A program made the position numbers and the translations under genes. This document shows positions 51,760 through 60,607 of a DNA stretch of 64,000 nt, piece after piece. The DNA lies in NCBI GenBank assembly GCA_002898255.1, contig BEIE01000002.1, positions 186,001 through 250,000 of the forward strand. The letters run 5' to 3'. The notes under the pieces were generated by a model. It did not search any database, had not been told where the DNA came from, and saw nothing but the letters and a program-made list of their open reading frames with translations. Source of the stretch: a bacterium HR28. GTDB taxonomy: Bacteria; Chloroflexota; Chloroflexia; Thermomicrobiales; Thermomicrobiaceae. Numbering within the stretch: the stretch's first letter is position 1; the number at the start of each line of letters is the position of its first letter.

Positions 51760-52861
51760 CGTGCGTCTCCCCTACGTGCCTCGCGCATGCCTCCTGCCCC
51801 CATTCTAACGCCAAGGACGAGGATGATTGAGAACGCGGTCGGCAGGTTGCCCGCTCACAGCACGTGAGACAGCGTCTCCATGCACGCCACCGCCTCCAGA
51901 TGCCCCCAAACCACCCACACGCCCACAAGAGCCAGCACGTCACCACTGCTGCCCATGCTCGTCCAGATGACCCGAAGAGCGCGAGGAATTGCACCCCGAT
52001 AACAGGGGACAGTGTGCCCACTCACGCAGAGCGATCCGGGAGACCGCATTCTACGCCACGATGCAATGTCCGGCACCCACGCACCCGAGAGGGACTGACA
52101 TGCACCAGAGATGATCTCGTGTCGGCGCGCAATTGCTTACACCCACAGCAGCTCCCACACGCCCACTAGGCCACGGCACTTCGCCCCAATCATCAATGCA
52201 GGAGCGCCATTTATGGCGCCCGCGCACCCGCCAGGGCACGACGTGTCCTCGTACTCCTCCGACAACAAGACGCAGTCCGTGGCACCCGCGCTCCCACCAG
52301 CCGCGGCCGACCACCGCTCCTCACCGAGCCACGATGCGTGGCACCTGCACGCGCACGTGGCCATGGCAGGTTCCCACACTCACCCTCGTCAAGACACAAT
52401 CTCGGCACTCGCACGCCAGCCAGGGGCGCCCTATCACCCCGCCGATCCTCCACCGTCACACCATGGCCTTCTGCCTCCACACCCACCTGGGTACCCCGCG
52501 CCCCTCCTGCGACAGGACACAATCCATCGCACCCCATTTCGCCAGGCGCAGTAACCGCCCTTTGTCAGATCTGCCAACAACCAGAATCGCAAGACACGCA
52601 GCCCGTCGCTGCACCGCGCCACGACCTCTTCTGCAGCCATACCCCGTTAAACATCTTTTAGCCACGGGAGGAGCTAGCACGATGATACGTGCCCCGAGAG
52701 ATGAGACACGCGAGATATAGGGCCGCAACCAGACCCCTGGTCGTCCACGGTGATCGTCGGGGAACTTTGAGAGAAGCTTGGCTAGCGAATCTTTCTCACC
52801 CGAGCGAAACAGACAGCAACGCGCATCACAGCCGCGCCAGTACCAAATAAGCCCCCGTCCG
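51760..52861. other. Long non-coding accessory region with a periodic array
   Basis: No gene is supported in about 1.1 kb. The plus strand is strikingly C-rich and G-poor in the middle. Its main content is the degenerate array listed at 52050. The long open frames crossing it have no domain pattern. Confidence 0.5.
52050..52545. repeat. Degenerate tandem array, period about 62 nt
   Basis: A core of the form GACACAATnn-n-GGCACccgC recurs: atgcaatgtccggcaccc at 52061, gacgcagtccgtggcacccg at 52269, acgatgcgtggcacctgcac at 52331, gacacaatctcggcactcgc at 52393 and gacacaatccatcgcacccc at 52516. GGCACC-like cores near 52215, 52281, 52340, 52404, 52465 and 52529 are 59-66 nt apart. Copies have diverged widely, unlike CRISPR repeats. 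Confidence 0.45.
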
Positions 52862-53977
52862 CTACGCCACCCAGCGCTGACGCGTCCGCTCCCAACCCTC
52901 AGTCCGCACCGAAGCGAAGTCCGCCTCAATGATCAGCACGCCTTCCTGCTCGGCGAACTCACGTGCCCCAGGAGTCAGGCGCGATCCCACCACCACTGGC
53001 AGAGCAACGAGACCATCTCGGCGCATAAGCCACGCCCACTCGATCGCCCGATTCACATCGCGCTCATCGATGACGTGCGACACCTCAACTACGAGCCAGA
53101 CCGCCGACTCCTCACCACCGTTGAACCGTCCGCGCGCTAGAAGATCGGCGTCAAGCAGGCGCTCAAAAGCCTCGTGTCGAAGCTTAGGCCGCAGCTCAAG
53201 ACTCCAATCCCCTGGTGCCCGCACCCGCAGTCCGCGTACCAATCGCCCCAACCAGGAGCTCAGTCGCCGCTGTACCCGAAGCTCCAACTCCGCCCCGACC
53301 AACATGTCCACGCGATCGGAGACCTTATCAAGCCGCTGAGCGAGAAACTGCACCGTTTCCCGTAGTTCCACAATTTGTCGCGTATGCTCCCGCACGATCT
53401 CCCGCAGCTCGACAATCTGCCGGCTATGCTCTTGGACCGTCTCCCGGAGTTCGATCAGCTGCCGAGTATGCGCCTGTACGGTTTCGCGCAGTTCCACAAT
53501 CTGCCGCGTGTGCTCCTGCACAATCTCCCGCAGCTCCACAATCTGCCGCGTGTGTTCCTGCACAATCTCCCGCAGCTCCGCAATCTGTCGCGAGTGCTCC
53601 TGCACCGTCTGCCGAAGCTCACTAATCTGCCGACTGTGCTCTTGCACCATCTCCCGGAGCTCCGCAATCTGCCGCGAGTGTTCCTGTACCGTCTGGCGGA
53701 GCTCGCTGATTTGCCGACTGTGCTCCTGCACCGTCTCCCGGAGCTCAGTAATCTGCCGGGAGTTGTCACGGACTGCCGCGACCAGTTCCTCCAGAAGCGC
53801 GTTCTGCCGTTCGTCCCGTTGCGCAAGCTCCGCTAAGAGCTGCTCGACATGAGCCATGCGTTCAGGCACAGCGAGGAGTTCCTCGGTCAACAGGACCCGC
53901 CGGAGCTGGCTCCGCCACTCCGGGTGAAGCTCTAACAACCGAAGCAGATCCTCAAAGTCCTGAACAGTGAACGGCAC
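52862..53977 (-). CDS. Coiled-coil protein with ten 14-residue repeats and a nuclease-like C-terminal domain
   Basis: The 371-residue protein starts at GTG 53977 behind GGAGGGG. Residues 1-70 are helical (VQDFEDLLRLLELHPEWRSQL, LLTEELL). Residues 71-210 are ten near-identical 14-mers (EHSRQIAELRETVQ type), two heptads each, a long coiled coil. The C-terminal part (about 230-371) has a PD-(D/E)XK-like pattern: ERLLDADLLARG, then a strand AVWLVVEVSHVID, and LPVVVGSRLTPGAREFAEQEGVLII. The Asp and the Glu-Val-Ser position resemble a nuclease site, though the usual lysine is not obvious. Related architectures are common in Chloroflexota and cyanobacteria (DUF3782-like). Function unknown; it stands alone. 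Confidence 0.75.
   Translation of the reverse strand: MPFTVQDFEDLLRLLELHPEWRSQLRRVLLTEELLAVPERMAHVEQLLAELAQRDERQNALLEELVAAVRDNSRQITELRETVQEHSRQISELRQTVQEHSRQIAELREMVQEHSRQISELRQTVQEHSRQIAELREIVQEHTRQIVELREIVQEHTRQIVELRETVQAHTRQLIELRETVQEHSRQIVELREIVREHTRQIVELRETVQFLAQRLDKVSDRVDMLVGAELELRVQRRLSSWLGRLVRGLRVRAPGDWSLELRPKLRHEAFERLLDADLLARGRFNGGEESAVWLVVEVSHVIDERDVNRAIEWAWLMRRDGLVALPVVVGSRLTPGAREFAEQEGVLIIEADFASVRTEGWERTRQRWVA
53348..53767 (-). repeat. Ten 42-nt in-frame tandem repeats
   Basis: These 420 nt encode the ten 14-residue coiled-coil repeats of the nuclease-like protein. Neighbouring units differ mostly at third positions and at Ser/Thr, Ala/Val and Thr/Ile/Met sites, so copy number could change by slippage or recombination without breaking the frame. 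Confidence 0.85.
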
Positions 53978-54550
53978 AGGAACCCCTCCAATCCGCCATA
54001 ACCATAACACAATGTTGCATCGCTTGGCCCGAACTGAAGGATCGCTCACCGGCTCAACGGACGACAACGTTCCTCAGTAACCGTCACCGCTCGCTCGCCG
54101 GTTTGTCGATTGCCGCTCTTCACGCCAGTAATCCGGGCACACGAAGGATCGCCCATCACACTGAAGGAATCGTGTCGCACCTCTGGAGAGTTCGAGAGCC
54201 ACGACGAAGAAAACTCCACGCACCCCCCCTGGATGACATCGCTAGTCCCGCCGCATCGTACCCCGGTCGTCGCTTGGCGCACAGCAGCAAATCACTGTGC
54301 ATGAAACCAGTCCACACAGAGGAAACTGTCTCGCCGCGAATGTGCGGGGAGAGCGATACGCCTGCTGCACAGGGCGGTCAACTTCATCCTCGGTCACTCA
54401 CAGATCGAACCGTTCTGCACCAACGTCTCCTCTCCACCTTATTGCCGATCAGCGTGGGCCTCGGTGAGGTCGTTTTGGTCACCCGTATCATAGCGGCTTA
54501 CGTCCCAATGGGCATCGCTGAACACCAGCGATGGGAATTATCGGCTTATC
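53978..54550. other. Intergenic region next to a decayed operon
   Basis: No intact gene is seen. The right end probably includes unreadable 5' remains of the membrane protein whose last 39 codons survive at 54551. Confidence 0.35.
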
Positions 54551-54670
54551 GGCGCCCTGGTGACGGCTCTTGCACTTGTTGCTTTTCTCGGCCGATATGC
54601 GCTGTTTGCGCACCTTGTCGGCGTACTCGGTAGCGGTACCCTCATTGCCGATAGCATCTGGCTCTGGTGA
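54551..54670 (+). pseudogene. 3' remnant of a membrane protein
   Basis: Thirty-nine codons plus stop read as membrane helices (GALVTALALVAFLGRYALF and a second hydrophobic run ending in ADSIWLW). No start or upstream coding part survives in frame. The stop overlaps the start of the regulator pseudogene in GTGA, a relic of tight coupling. Confidence 0.55.
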
Positions 54671-55041
54671 AAGCCCGAACGATGACGTTCGCCGGGCTCG
54701 TTCACCAACCGACTCCTCTCCGCCTCCTGGCTGGCTTGGCCCCTCTCCCAGCCGAGGCAGAGGTCGAGTTCACCAACCTCCGCGACCTGCTCGGTCTGAC
54801 AGACGGCAACCTCTCCGCCCACCTTAGCCGCCTGGACGAAGCCGGTTATGTCAGTTTTCTCAAAACCGTTGTTGGGCGTAAAGCGCGCACCTTTATCTGA
54901 TTGACTCCACGCGGCCACGTGGCAATGACCGAATATCGCACAGCAATCCAGCGGCTACTTCCTGGCGAGGGCTTCGCACCCGCGGTTGGGAATCATCTTC
55001 ACCTGCTCGATGAGCCACAGCGGACGCCACCAGACGCATGA
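54667..55041 (+). pseudogene. Winged-helix regulator with in-frame stop
   Basis: The frame encodes an HTH_34/MarR-like regulator: PLRLLAGLAPLPAEAEVEF, TNLRDLLGLTDGNLSAHLSRLDEAGYV (recognition-helix region, in parts), then VVGRKARTF. A TGA at 54898-54900 interrupts it where homologues read on into LTPRG, and the same frame continues with LTPRGHVAMTEYRTAIQRLL to a final stop at 55039-55041. One base (C to T in CGA) would explain the break. It overlaps the ABC pseudogene in ATGA. Confidence 0.8.
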
Positions 55042-56002
55042 TCCCCAGAGGGTGCCTGATCTGCCCCGTCGTTGAAGCCACCGACCTCTACCAGGCGTAC
55101 GGGTCAGCCGTCGCCGTGAACAGCATCAGCTTCGAGGACGGAGAGGGTGAAGTCTTCGATATCGTCCGTCCCAATGGCGCGTGCAAGACGACCACTTTCG
55201 CATGTCTCGAGGAGTTCCGCCACCTAAATTCTGGCACCGTCCGCATGCTCGGTCACAATCCCTGGCGCGCGACGTCAGCTCGCTTGCGCGAGCGCCGTGC
55301 AACTTCAGGAGAGTGCACTTCCCGACCGACTTCGGGTGGGTGAGGCCCTGGCCCTTTTTGCCGCCCTCTATCGCCGCTCACCCGATCAACACGAACTCCT
55401 CAGCCAACTTGGGCTCGCCGACCAGATCCATACCCCTTTTCGCCAAACTAAGCGGCGGGCAAAAACAACGCCTCTTTCTCGTACTCGCCCTCGTGCATGA
55501 TCCACGCGTCCTCTTCCTTGACGAACTGACTACTGGACTTGACCCGCACGCTCGCCGCTTCGTCTGGGAACTCATTCGCACGATTCGCAACCGCGGGAAG
55601 ACCATTTTCCCAGGTACCGATCTGATCGAGGAGGCGAAAGCACTGTGTGATCGCGTCGCGGTTTTCTTCCACGGGCAGATCGTTGCCCGTGATACCCCCT
55701 CACGTCTCATCGCACACGTCGGCGAACTCCATATCAGTCTCCGGCTCCCTAGAGCTACTTCCCTCCCGCCCCTTCTCCAGCTTCCCGGGATCCGCACCGT
55801 CGAAACCCGGAACGAGACCCTGTCCAATCGGGCCGAGGACGGCCGCGCGGTTGCTGCTGTCGTCCAAGTCCTTGTCCAGGTGGGCGCACCCCTACGCGAA
55901 CTTCGGGTCACCAGGGGACGTCACAAAGACGCCTACCTTGCCTTGACCGGTGCAGTCGCCCCACGGGAGGATAGGAAGCCATGCACAGCGTTGCACGCTT
56001 GA
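55038..56002 (+). pseudogene. ABC transporter ATPase, frameshifted
   Basis: An ABC-2 type efflux ATPase is spread over three frames. Frame one (from 55038) has the start and a damaged Walker A, RPNGACKTTT, in which two glycines are lost. Near 55290 it shifts to a second frame (VQLQESALPDRLRVGEALALFAALYRR, in parts). Near 55440, at a run of C and T, it shifts to a third frame with FAKLSGGQKQRL, a Walker B with Pro changed to Leu (LFLDELTTGLDP) and the C-terminal domain. At least two frameshifts plus active-site losses make it non-functional. Confidence 0.85.
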
Positions 56003-56577
56003 TCTGGGCCGAGGTACTACTCCAGTGGTGCCAGCCCTTGGCACTGTTCTTCACACTCATCTTCCCGCCACTTCTGATCGTCCTCTTCGGCTACGACTCC
56101 TTACCCGAAACGAACGGACTCGGCAGCATCGCTACCCGTGTCCCCTGCCACACCGCCCTGGGGCTACTCAGGGCGTCGTCCTTCAACCTGCCCTTCGCCG
56201 GGGTCAGCTAACGAGTGCAGGGTGTCCTCCGGCGACTGACTATGACTCACTCTCTCCGCTAACCCTGTTCTTTGCGTAACTTGCCTCAATGGTCAGCCTG
56301 AGCATCTCAGGTATAACGCTCCTCGTTGTCGCAGCCAAACTAGGCTACGGTGTTCGTTTCCCTGGCTTATTCCTTTCTGCCGTCCTCGCAGGGGCATTTG
56401 GCGGTGGCACTGTTTGCCTGTGGTTGTGCTCTTGCTGCAGTGCTCCCAGGCGTGCGTCACTACCGCTGCTGTCCTCGCCCTGACCTAGCCGGTGATGTCC
56501 GTCTCCGGTGCAGCACTCCCCGCAAGATCTTCTCAGAGCGCGTGCGCGAGTTCGCTGCGGTCGTCCCAGCCCGGTAA
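55981..56577 (+). pseudogene. ABC-2 type permease, degraded
   Basis: The ATG at 55981 opens a permease-like frame (SVARLIWAEVLLQWCQPLALFF, then IFPPLLIVLFGY) that stops at 56209-56211. Hydrophobic pieces continue in other frames to about 56577, including GAALP and ERVREFAAVVPA pieces typical of the end of drug-efflux ABC-2 permeases. Several frameshifts and stops are needed to join them. It completes a dead regulator-ATPase-permease operon. Confidence 0.75.
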
Positions 56578-56596
56578 TACCGAACCACTTCCATGC

Positions 56597-57220
56597 CTAC
56601 AGTTCACTCGAAGCGCGCCGCTCAAACGCATCCCGCAACGTCGCAAACCAACGCACAAGTCGAGGAGCCTGCCTCTGCGCCGGTTCATACCCGAGCTCCC
56701 GCCGCAGGTCGGCCAGCGCTCGATGCTGGAGCACTGCCACCGCCGACTCACTCTTCCCGAGCGCAGCCGCCACTTCAGCGAGGGAGAGCCCATGGACGAA
56801 GCGCAGCACCAGCACCTGCTGCCGTTCTGGCCGCAACCGTGCAAGAGCAGTCCGCACAGCATCTGAGGCAAGCGCGCCGAGTGCTTCCTCCTCTGCATCG
56901 ACGAACTCGCTGTGTCGCTCAGCAACTGCGTCATCGATAACCACCCGGCGACGTGACCGCTGCTGGCTCAGGACCAGCCGATCGCTGATCGTCAAAAGCC
57001 AAGCCAGAAACGGTGCTTCTGTTCGCCGATAGCGGCCAATCGCTCGCCAGGCCCTGAGAAATGTCTCCTGCGTCACATCCTCCGCATCGGCGCGTCGCCC
57101 TATCCGGTAGTAACAGTGCCGATAAACCCGGTCGACATATCGGTCATAGAGAGTCGCAAACGCTTCGGCATCTCCATGTGCCGCCGCCTCGATGAGGAGA
57201 GCATCCGGTGCTGAATCCAT
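56597..57220 (-). CDS. ECF-family RNA polymerase sigma factor
   Basis: The 207-residue protein has sigma region 2 (AEAFATLYDRYVDRVYRHCYYRIG, ADAEDVTQETFLRAWRAIGRY; read in parts) and region 4 (LARLRPERQQVLVLRFVHGLSLAEVAAALGKSESAVAVLQHRALADLR; in parts), joined by a short linker, as in ECF sigma factors. The ATG at 57220 has no strong ribosome site; a GTG about 18 nt upstream is an alternative. It follows, by 92 nt, the gene for a membrane protein that is the likely anti-sigma partner. Confidence 0.9.
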   Translation of the reverse strand: MDSAPDALLIEAAAHGDAEAFATLYDRYVDRVYRHCYYRIGRRADAEDVTQETFLRAWRAIGRYRRTEAPFLAWLLTISDRLVLSQQRSRRRVVIDDAVAERHSEFVDAEEEALGALASDAVRTALARLRPERQQVLVLRFVHGLSLAEVAAALGKSESAVAVLQHRALADLRRELGYEPAQRQAPRLVRWFATLRDAFERRASSEL

Positions 57221-57312
57221 CGCGGCTGGACACGTCACGCCGCCGTGATGCGCTGTCGAGACCCGAGCGTTGCGCAACCGAGCACTAATTGATCGCACTG
57301 CCCACTCACCGC

Positions 57313-58203
57313 TCATCGGCCTTCCGCCCCGCGCCGTCCGCCACCAGCGCCTCCCCCATGCTCTTGCGAGTGCGCGGCCTCGCGAACTTGTGCCCCGTGA
57401 TTGTCACGCGCGACATCGGGGACCGCTTCGGAAGATTCTTCGCTCTCTTCACTCCTCTTCGCTGCCTCGGAGACCTCTCGACCGTGATTGTCCCGTGCCA
57501 CCTCGCGCACCTCTTGGCCGTGGTTCCCCTCACCATCGTTTGACTTGGCAACCTCTGACACTGCACGACCGTGATTGTCGCGAGCCACGTCCCCCACCGG
57601 AGCTGGTGTGGGCTCGGCCGTCTCTGTCGGTTCCGGCGTCGGTTCCACCGTCTCGGTCGGCTCAATCGTCGGTGTCGGTTCCACTGTCTCCGTTGGTTCA
57701 ACCGTTTCAGTCGGCTCGACAGTTGGCGAGGGCTCCACCGTCTCCGTGGGTTCTACGGTCGGAGACGGCTCGACTGTCTGGGTCGGCTCCACCGTCGCTG
57801 TCGGTTCCGCCGTCTCCGTAGGCTCAACCGACTCCGTTGGCTCGACCGTTTCACTTGGCTCCGGCGTTACTTCTTGCAGGACAATCACTCGATCATCATC
57901 TGAAGCGGCGGCAAACACATGCCGTACGCTTTCCGTCACTGTGCCACTCAGGCCACCTGGCCCGGCTAGCGCTGGCATCCCTGCTAAGAGGAACGCGAGC
58001 CCGGTCACTGCCACCGCCCACCGTCGGCCGAACCAAGCACGGCCTGGCCAGCGAGAGCGCCTCGCCGCCATCAGGAGCGCCGCGCGAGCCCGCTGTCGGA
58101 ACGCCGGGCTCGGTCGGGAGCAGGGATCCGCATCGAGCCGGTCCACCGACCGAGCGAGCGCTTCCAAAACCCGATCATGTTCAGCACCGTGCGGTTCCGA
58201 CAT
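57313..58203 (-). CDS. Single-pass membrane protein with VEPTET repeats, probable sigma-factor partner
   Basis: The 296-residue protein has a cytosolic, Arg-rich N-terminus (residues 1-60), one membrane helix (about 61-82), and an outer part. That outer part contains about 13 hexapeptide repeats of the V-E-P-T-E-T type (113-201). Three copies of V-A-R-D-N-H-G follow (206-212, 235-241, 264-270) in an acidic, polar tail. Upstream placement before an ECF sigma gene suggests an anti-sigma or sensing role, but no ZAS-type zinc motif is seen. The Pro/Thr stalk would hold the tail away from the membrane. Confidence 0.75.
   Translation of the reverse strand: MSEPHGAEHDRVLEALARSVDRLDADPCSRPSPAFRQRARAALLMAARRSRWPGRAWFGRRWAVAVTGLAFLLAGMPALAGPGGLSGTVTESVRHVFAAASDDDRVIVLQEVTPEPSETVEPTESVEPTETAEPTATVEPTQTVEPSPTVEPTETVEPSPTVEPTETVEPTETVEPTPTIEPTETVEPTPEPTETAEPTPAPVGDVARDNHGRAVSEVAKSNDGEGNHGQEVREVARDNHGREVSEAAKRSEESEESSEAVPDVARDNHGAQVREAAHSQEHGGGAGGGRRGAEGR
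57601..57867 (-). repeat. 18-nt tandem repeats encoding the Pro/Thr stalk
   Basis: About 13 in-frame copies of an 18-nt unit encode V/A/I-E-P-T/S-x-T hexapeptides. Copies vary mainly at third positions and at the fifth residue. Confidence 0.8.
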
Positions 58204-58860
58204 TGCGTTCTCCTTCGCTCTGCCTTCGGTCCGTCGTCATCCTGAACAACGCAGCATCGCTGACTCCTTTACACCGCCCATTTCTCCTAGGCAGGTTGGT
58301 TCCTTGTACCAGTCAATACCCCCACCGTTTCGTCCTTCCCGGCGCTGCGAGAGTGCAGCTCGCAGATACCCCCACGCCCCGCTTAGCCCTGATGCAGGCT
58401 GTCACAGCCCGATAAGATCCTTCACGGCTGAACACACGAACAATCGATAGCCACATATCCTGCACGTGCAGCAAGATATGCGCGCCTGTCCGAGCACCGA
58501 CTTCGCTCTTGATTTCGCAGGCCCGTGGCGTGCTCTCTCGCTCTATCTCGGCATGAATCGATCCACAGAGCACCGTTGGCCTGTGGCTGAGCCCGCCCCA
58601 TCCCCACCGCTGCTCGTTGGCGCAACGCGAAGCAGCACTGAGGGTGTTGAGCCCCTGATGCATTCCTGCCAGTCTTCCTCTTCCGTAGCCCCTTGACGCA
58701 CACCGCGCACCCTGCTACCCTCGCCGCGGTAAATGTGTTGCGGGGGAGGGAGCGCTGTGCTCGTTCGCATGCCCGGTCGTGCCAGGTGACGCCGAGTCAC
58801 CATTTCCGTCAATTCGTAAGGTCTGGCGATCAGGGTTCATGACTGCGAGAGGAGCACGGC
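58204..58860. other. Divergent intergenic region upstream of argG
   Basis: No gene is supported. The right part carries the argG promoter (58693) with a leader of about 130 nt before the GTG; no known riboswitch was recognised in it. GGAACCAAC on the minus strand (58295-58303) resembles an ECF -35 element but lacks a matching -10. Confidence 0.45.
58693..58721 (+). promoter_or_regulatory. Sigma-70-like promoter of argG
   Basis: TTGACG (58693-58698) and TACCCT (58716-58721) are spaced exactly 17 nt. The predicted start near 58728 leaves a leader of about 130 nt before the argG GTG. Confidence 0.5.
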
Positions 58861-60081
58861 GTGCCCAAGAAGAAAGTTCAGAAGGTTGTCCTCGCCTACT
58901 CCGGCGGGCTCGATACATCGGTCATCCTCAAGTGGATCAAAGAAACCTACGACTGCGAGGTCATCACTGTCACTGCCGACGTTGGCCAAGGTGAAGATCT
59001 CTCCGGCATCGAGGCCAAGGCTCTCGCCACCGGTGCCTCCAAGGCGTACGTCCTCGATCTCCGCGAGGAATTCCTCACGCAGTACGCCTTCCCTGTCCTT
59101 CGCTCCGGCGCCGTTTACGAGCGCAAATACTTGCTCGGCACCAGCTTCGCTCGACCGCTCATCGCCAAATACCAGGTCGAGATCGCCAAGCGTGAGGGAG
59201 CTGACGCCGTCGCCCACGGGTGCACCGGCAAGGGGAATGATCAAGTCCGCTTCGAACTCACCTATAAGGCGCTCGCCCCGGAACTCACCGTCATCGCCCC
59301 ATGGCGTGAGTGGGATCTCTCTGGCCGCGAAGCCCTGCTCGAGTACGCCGCCTCACGTGGCATCCCCGTCTCGCAGTCCAAAGAGAACATTTATAGCCGT
59401 GACCAGAATCTTTGGCACCTCTCGCATGAGGGCGGCGAACTGGAGGATCCCTGGCAAGCCCCGAACGAGCGTGTCTACCAGATCACCGCGAGCCCTCAGG
59501 CTGCCCCTGATCAGCCTGAGGAGATCGTTGTCGGCTTCGAACAGGGCTACCCCGTCAGTCTGAATGGCGAGCGACTCCCCCCGGTCTCTCTTATGCAACG
59601 CCTCAACGAACTTGGCGGACGCCATGGCATCGGCCGCATCGATCTTGTCGAGAACCGTCTCGTTGGCATGAAGTCTCGGGGCGTCTATGAGCAGCCCGGT
59701 GCAACCATCCTTTCCATCGCCCACAAGGAACTCGAGTCGCTCACCCTCGACCGCGAGACGATGCACTTCAAGGACATGCTCGCTCTAAAATACGCCGAAC
59801 TTGTGTACTATGGCCTCTGGTACACCCCGCTACGCGAAGCGCTCGATGCCTTTGTGGACGTCACCCAACGCCCCGTCACCGGCGAGGTGCGCCTTGTCCT
59901 CTACAAAGGCAACTGCATCCCCACCGGTCGCCGCTCGCCACATAGCCTCTATAGCATCGAACTGGCGACCTTTGGCGCGGATGCCATCTATGACCAGCGC
60001 GATGCCGAGGGCTTCATCAATCTGTTCGGGCTCCCGCTGAAGGTCGCCGCGCTGCTCCGGCAGCGGAGCCCGAACTCTTGA
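58861..60081 (+). CDS. argG: Argininosuccinate synthase
   Basis: ArgG condenses citrulline and aspartate with ATP in arginine biosynthesis. The 406-residue protein has the PP-loop [14 protein letters not shown] near the start, then [52 protein letters not shown] (in parts) and [14 protein letters not shown]. All are standard, and the length is normal. The start is GTG behind GAGAGGAGC. It is monocistronic here, with a hairpin 25 nt after the stop. Confidence 0.97.
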   Translation: MPKKKVQKVVLAYSGGLDTSVILKWIKETYDCEVITVTADVGQGEDLSGIEAKALATGASKAYVLDLREEFLTQYAFPVLRSGAVYERKYLLGTSFARPLIAKYQVEIAKREGADAVAHGCTGKGNDQVRFELTYKALAPELTVIAPWREWDLSGREALLEYAASRGIPVSQSKENIYSRDQNLWHLSHEGGELEDPWQAPNERVYQITASPQAAPDQPEEIVVGFEQGYPVSLNGERLPPVSLMQRLNELGGRHGIGRIDLVENRLVGMKSRGVYEQPGATILSIAHKELESLTLDRETMHFKDMLALKYAELVYYGLWYTPLREALDAFVDVTQRPVTGEVRLVLYKGNCIPTGRRSPHSLYSIELATFGADAIYDQRDAEGFINLFGLPLKVAALLRQRSPNS

Positions 60082-60106
60082 CACGTGGCTCAACTTCGAG
60101 GTGACA

Positions 60107-60137
60107 AAACGGGGGTGCCCCAGGGCACCCCCCGTTT
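60107..60137. terminator. Bidirectional hairpin terminator between argG and a convergent gene
   Basis: AAACGGGGGTGCCC (60107-60120) pairs with GGGCACCCCCCGTTT (60123-60137) with one bulged C. The A-rich left and T-rich right ends suit termination in both directions. Confidence 0.8.
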
Positions 60138-60158
60138 ACCCGTGTCGCTTTCTTCAAC

Positions 60159-60356
60159 TCAGCCCCAGGGATGGATCGTCGGCGAGTTGATGGCAATGAT
60201 CATCCAGATGATCAGCCCAAGGACGTTGAGCCCAACGAACGATACAAATGCCAGGAATCCCCACCCGTACCGGAACTCGTACCCAAAGAGCGGCTGCTGC
60301 GCCGCCACTACCTCCACCCGCTCCTCGACCAGCTGGCTCGTCTGTCCCTTGGCCAC
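60159..60356 (-). CDS. Small single-pass membrane protein
   Basis: The 65-residue product starts with GTG behind GGGAGGAG. After a polar N-terminus (residues 1-30) it has one long hydrophobic helix (GFLAFVSFVGLNVLGLIIWMIIAI) and a short outer tail. It is convergent with argG across a bidirectional hairpin. No family was recognised; the strong ribosome site and clean helix support a real gene. Confidence 0.6.
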   Translation of the reverse strand: MAKGQTSQLVEERVEVVAAQQPLFGYEFRYGWGFLAFVSFVGLNVLGLIIWMIIAINSPTIHPWG

Positions 60357-60607
60357 GCTTCACTCCTCCCGTGCCAGGATGCTTGACCAATTGTCATCGC
60401 TTATCCTACCACGCGCACACGACTTTGCGAAACCCTTCACGAGCCAATCGTGCGTTCGCTTTTTATGCCCTTCGACGGCCACTGTGTCCTTCCCGCGTCC
60501 GCCACTCCTGGCGCCGAGCACCAACTGTGAACTTGCTCCTGCAAACGTGAGGCACCATCCTGCCACCTTGGTACACCGCCTCGCACCGCATCACGCAGGG
60601 CGAGGCA

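Noticed and set aside
52050-52545. Active CRISPR array
   Set aside because: The period fits but repeats share only a loose core; real arrays have nearly identical repeats, and no cas gene is in the window.
54898-54900. TGA in the winged-helix gene as selenocysteine or recoded Trp
   Set aside because: No Sec-insertion hairpin is evident, homologues have an ordinary residue there, and the neighbouring genes are frameshifted too.
58295-58303. GGAACCAAC as an ECF -35 box for the sigma/anti-sigma genes
   Set aside because: No -10 element of the expected kind lies 16-17 nt downstream on the minus strand.
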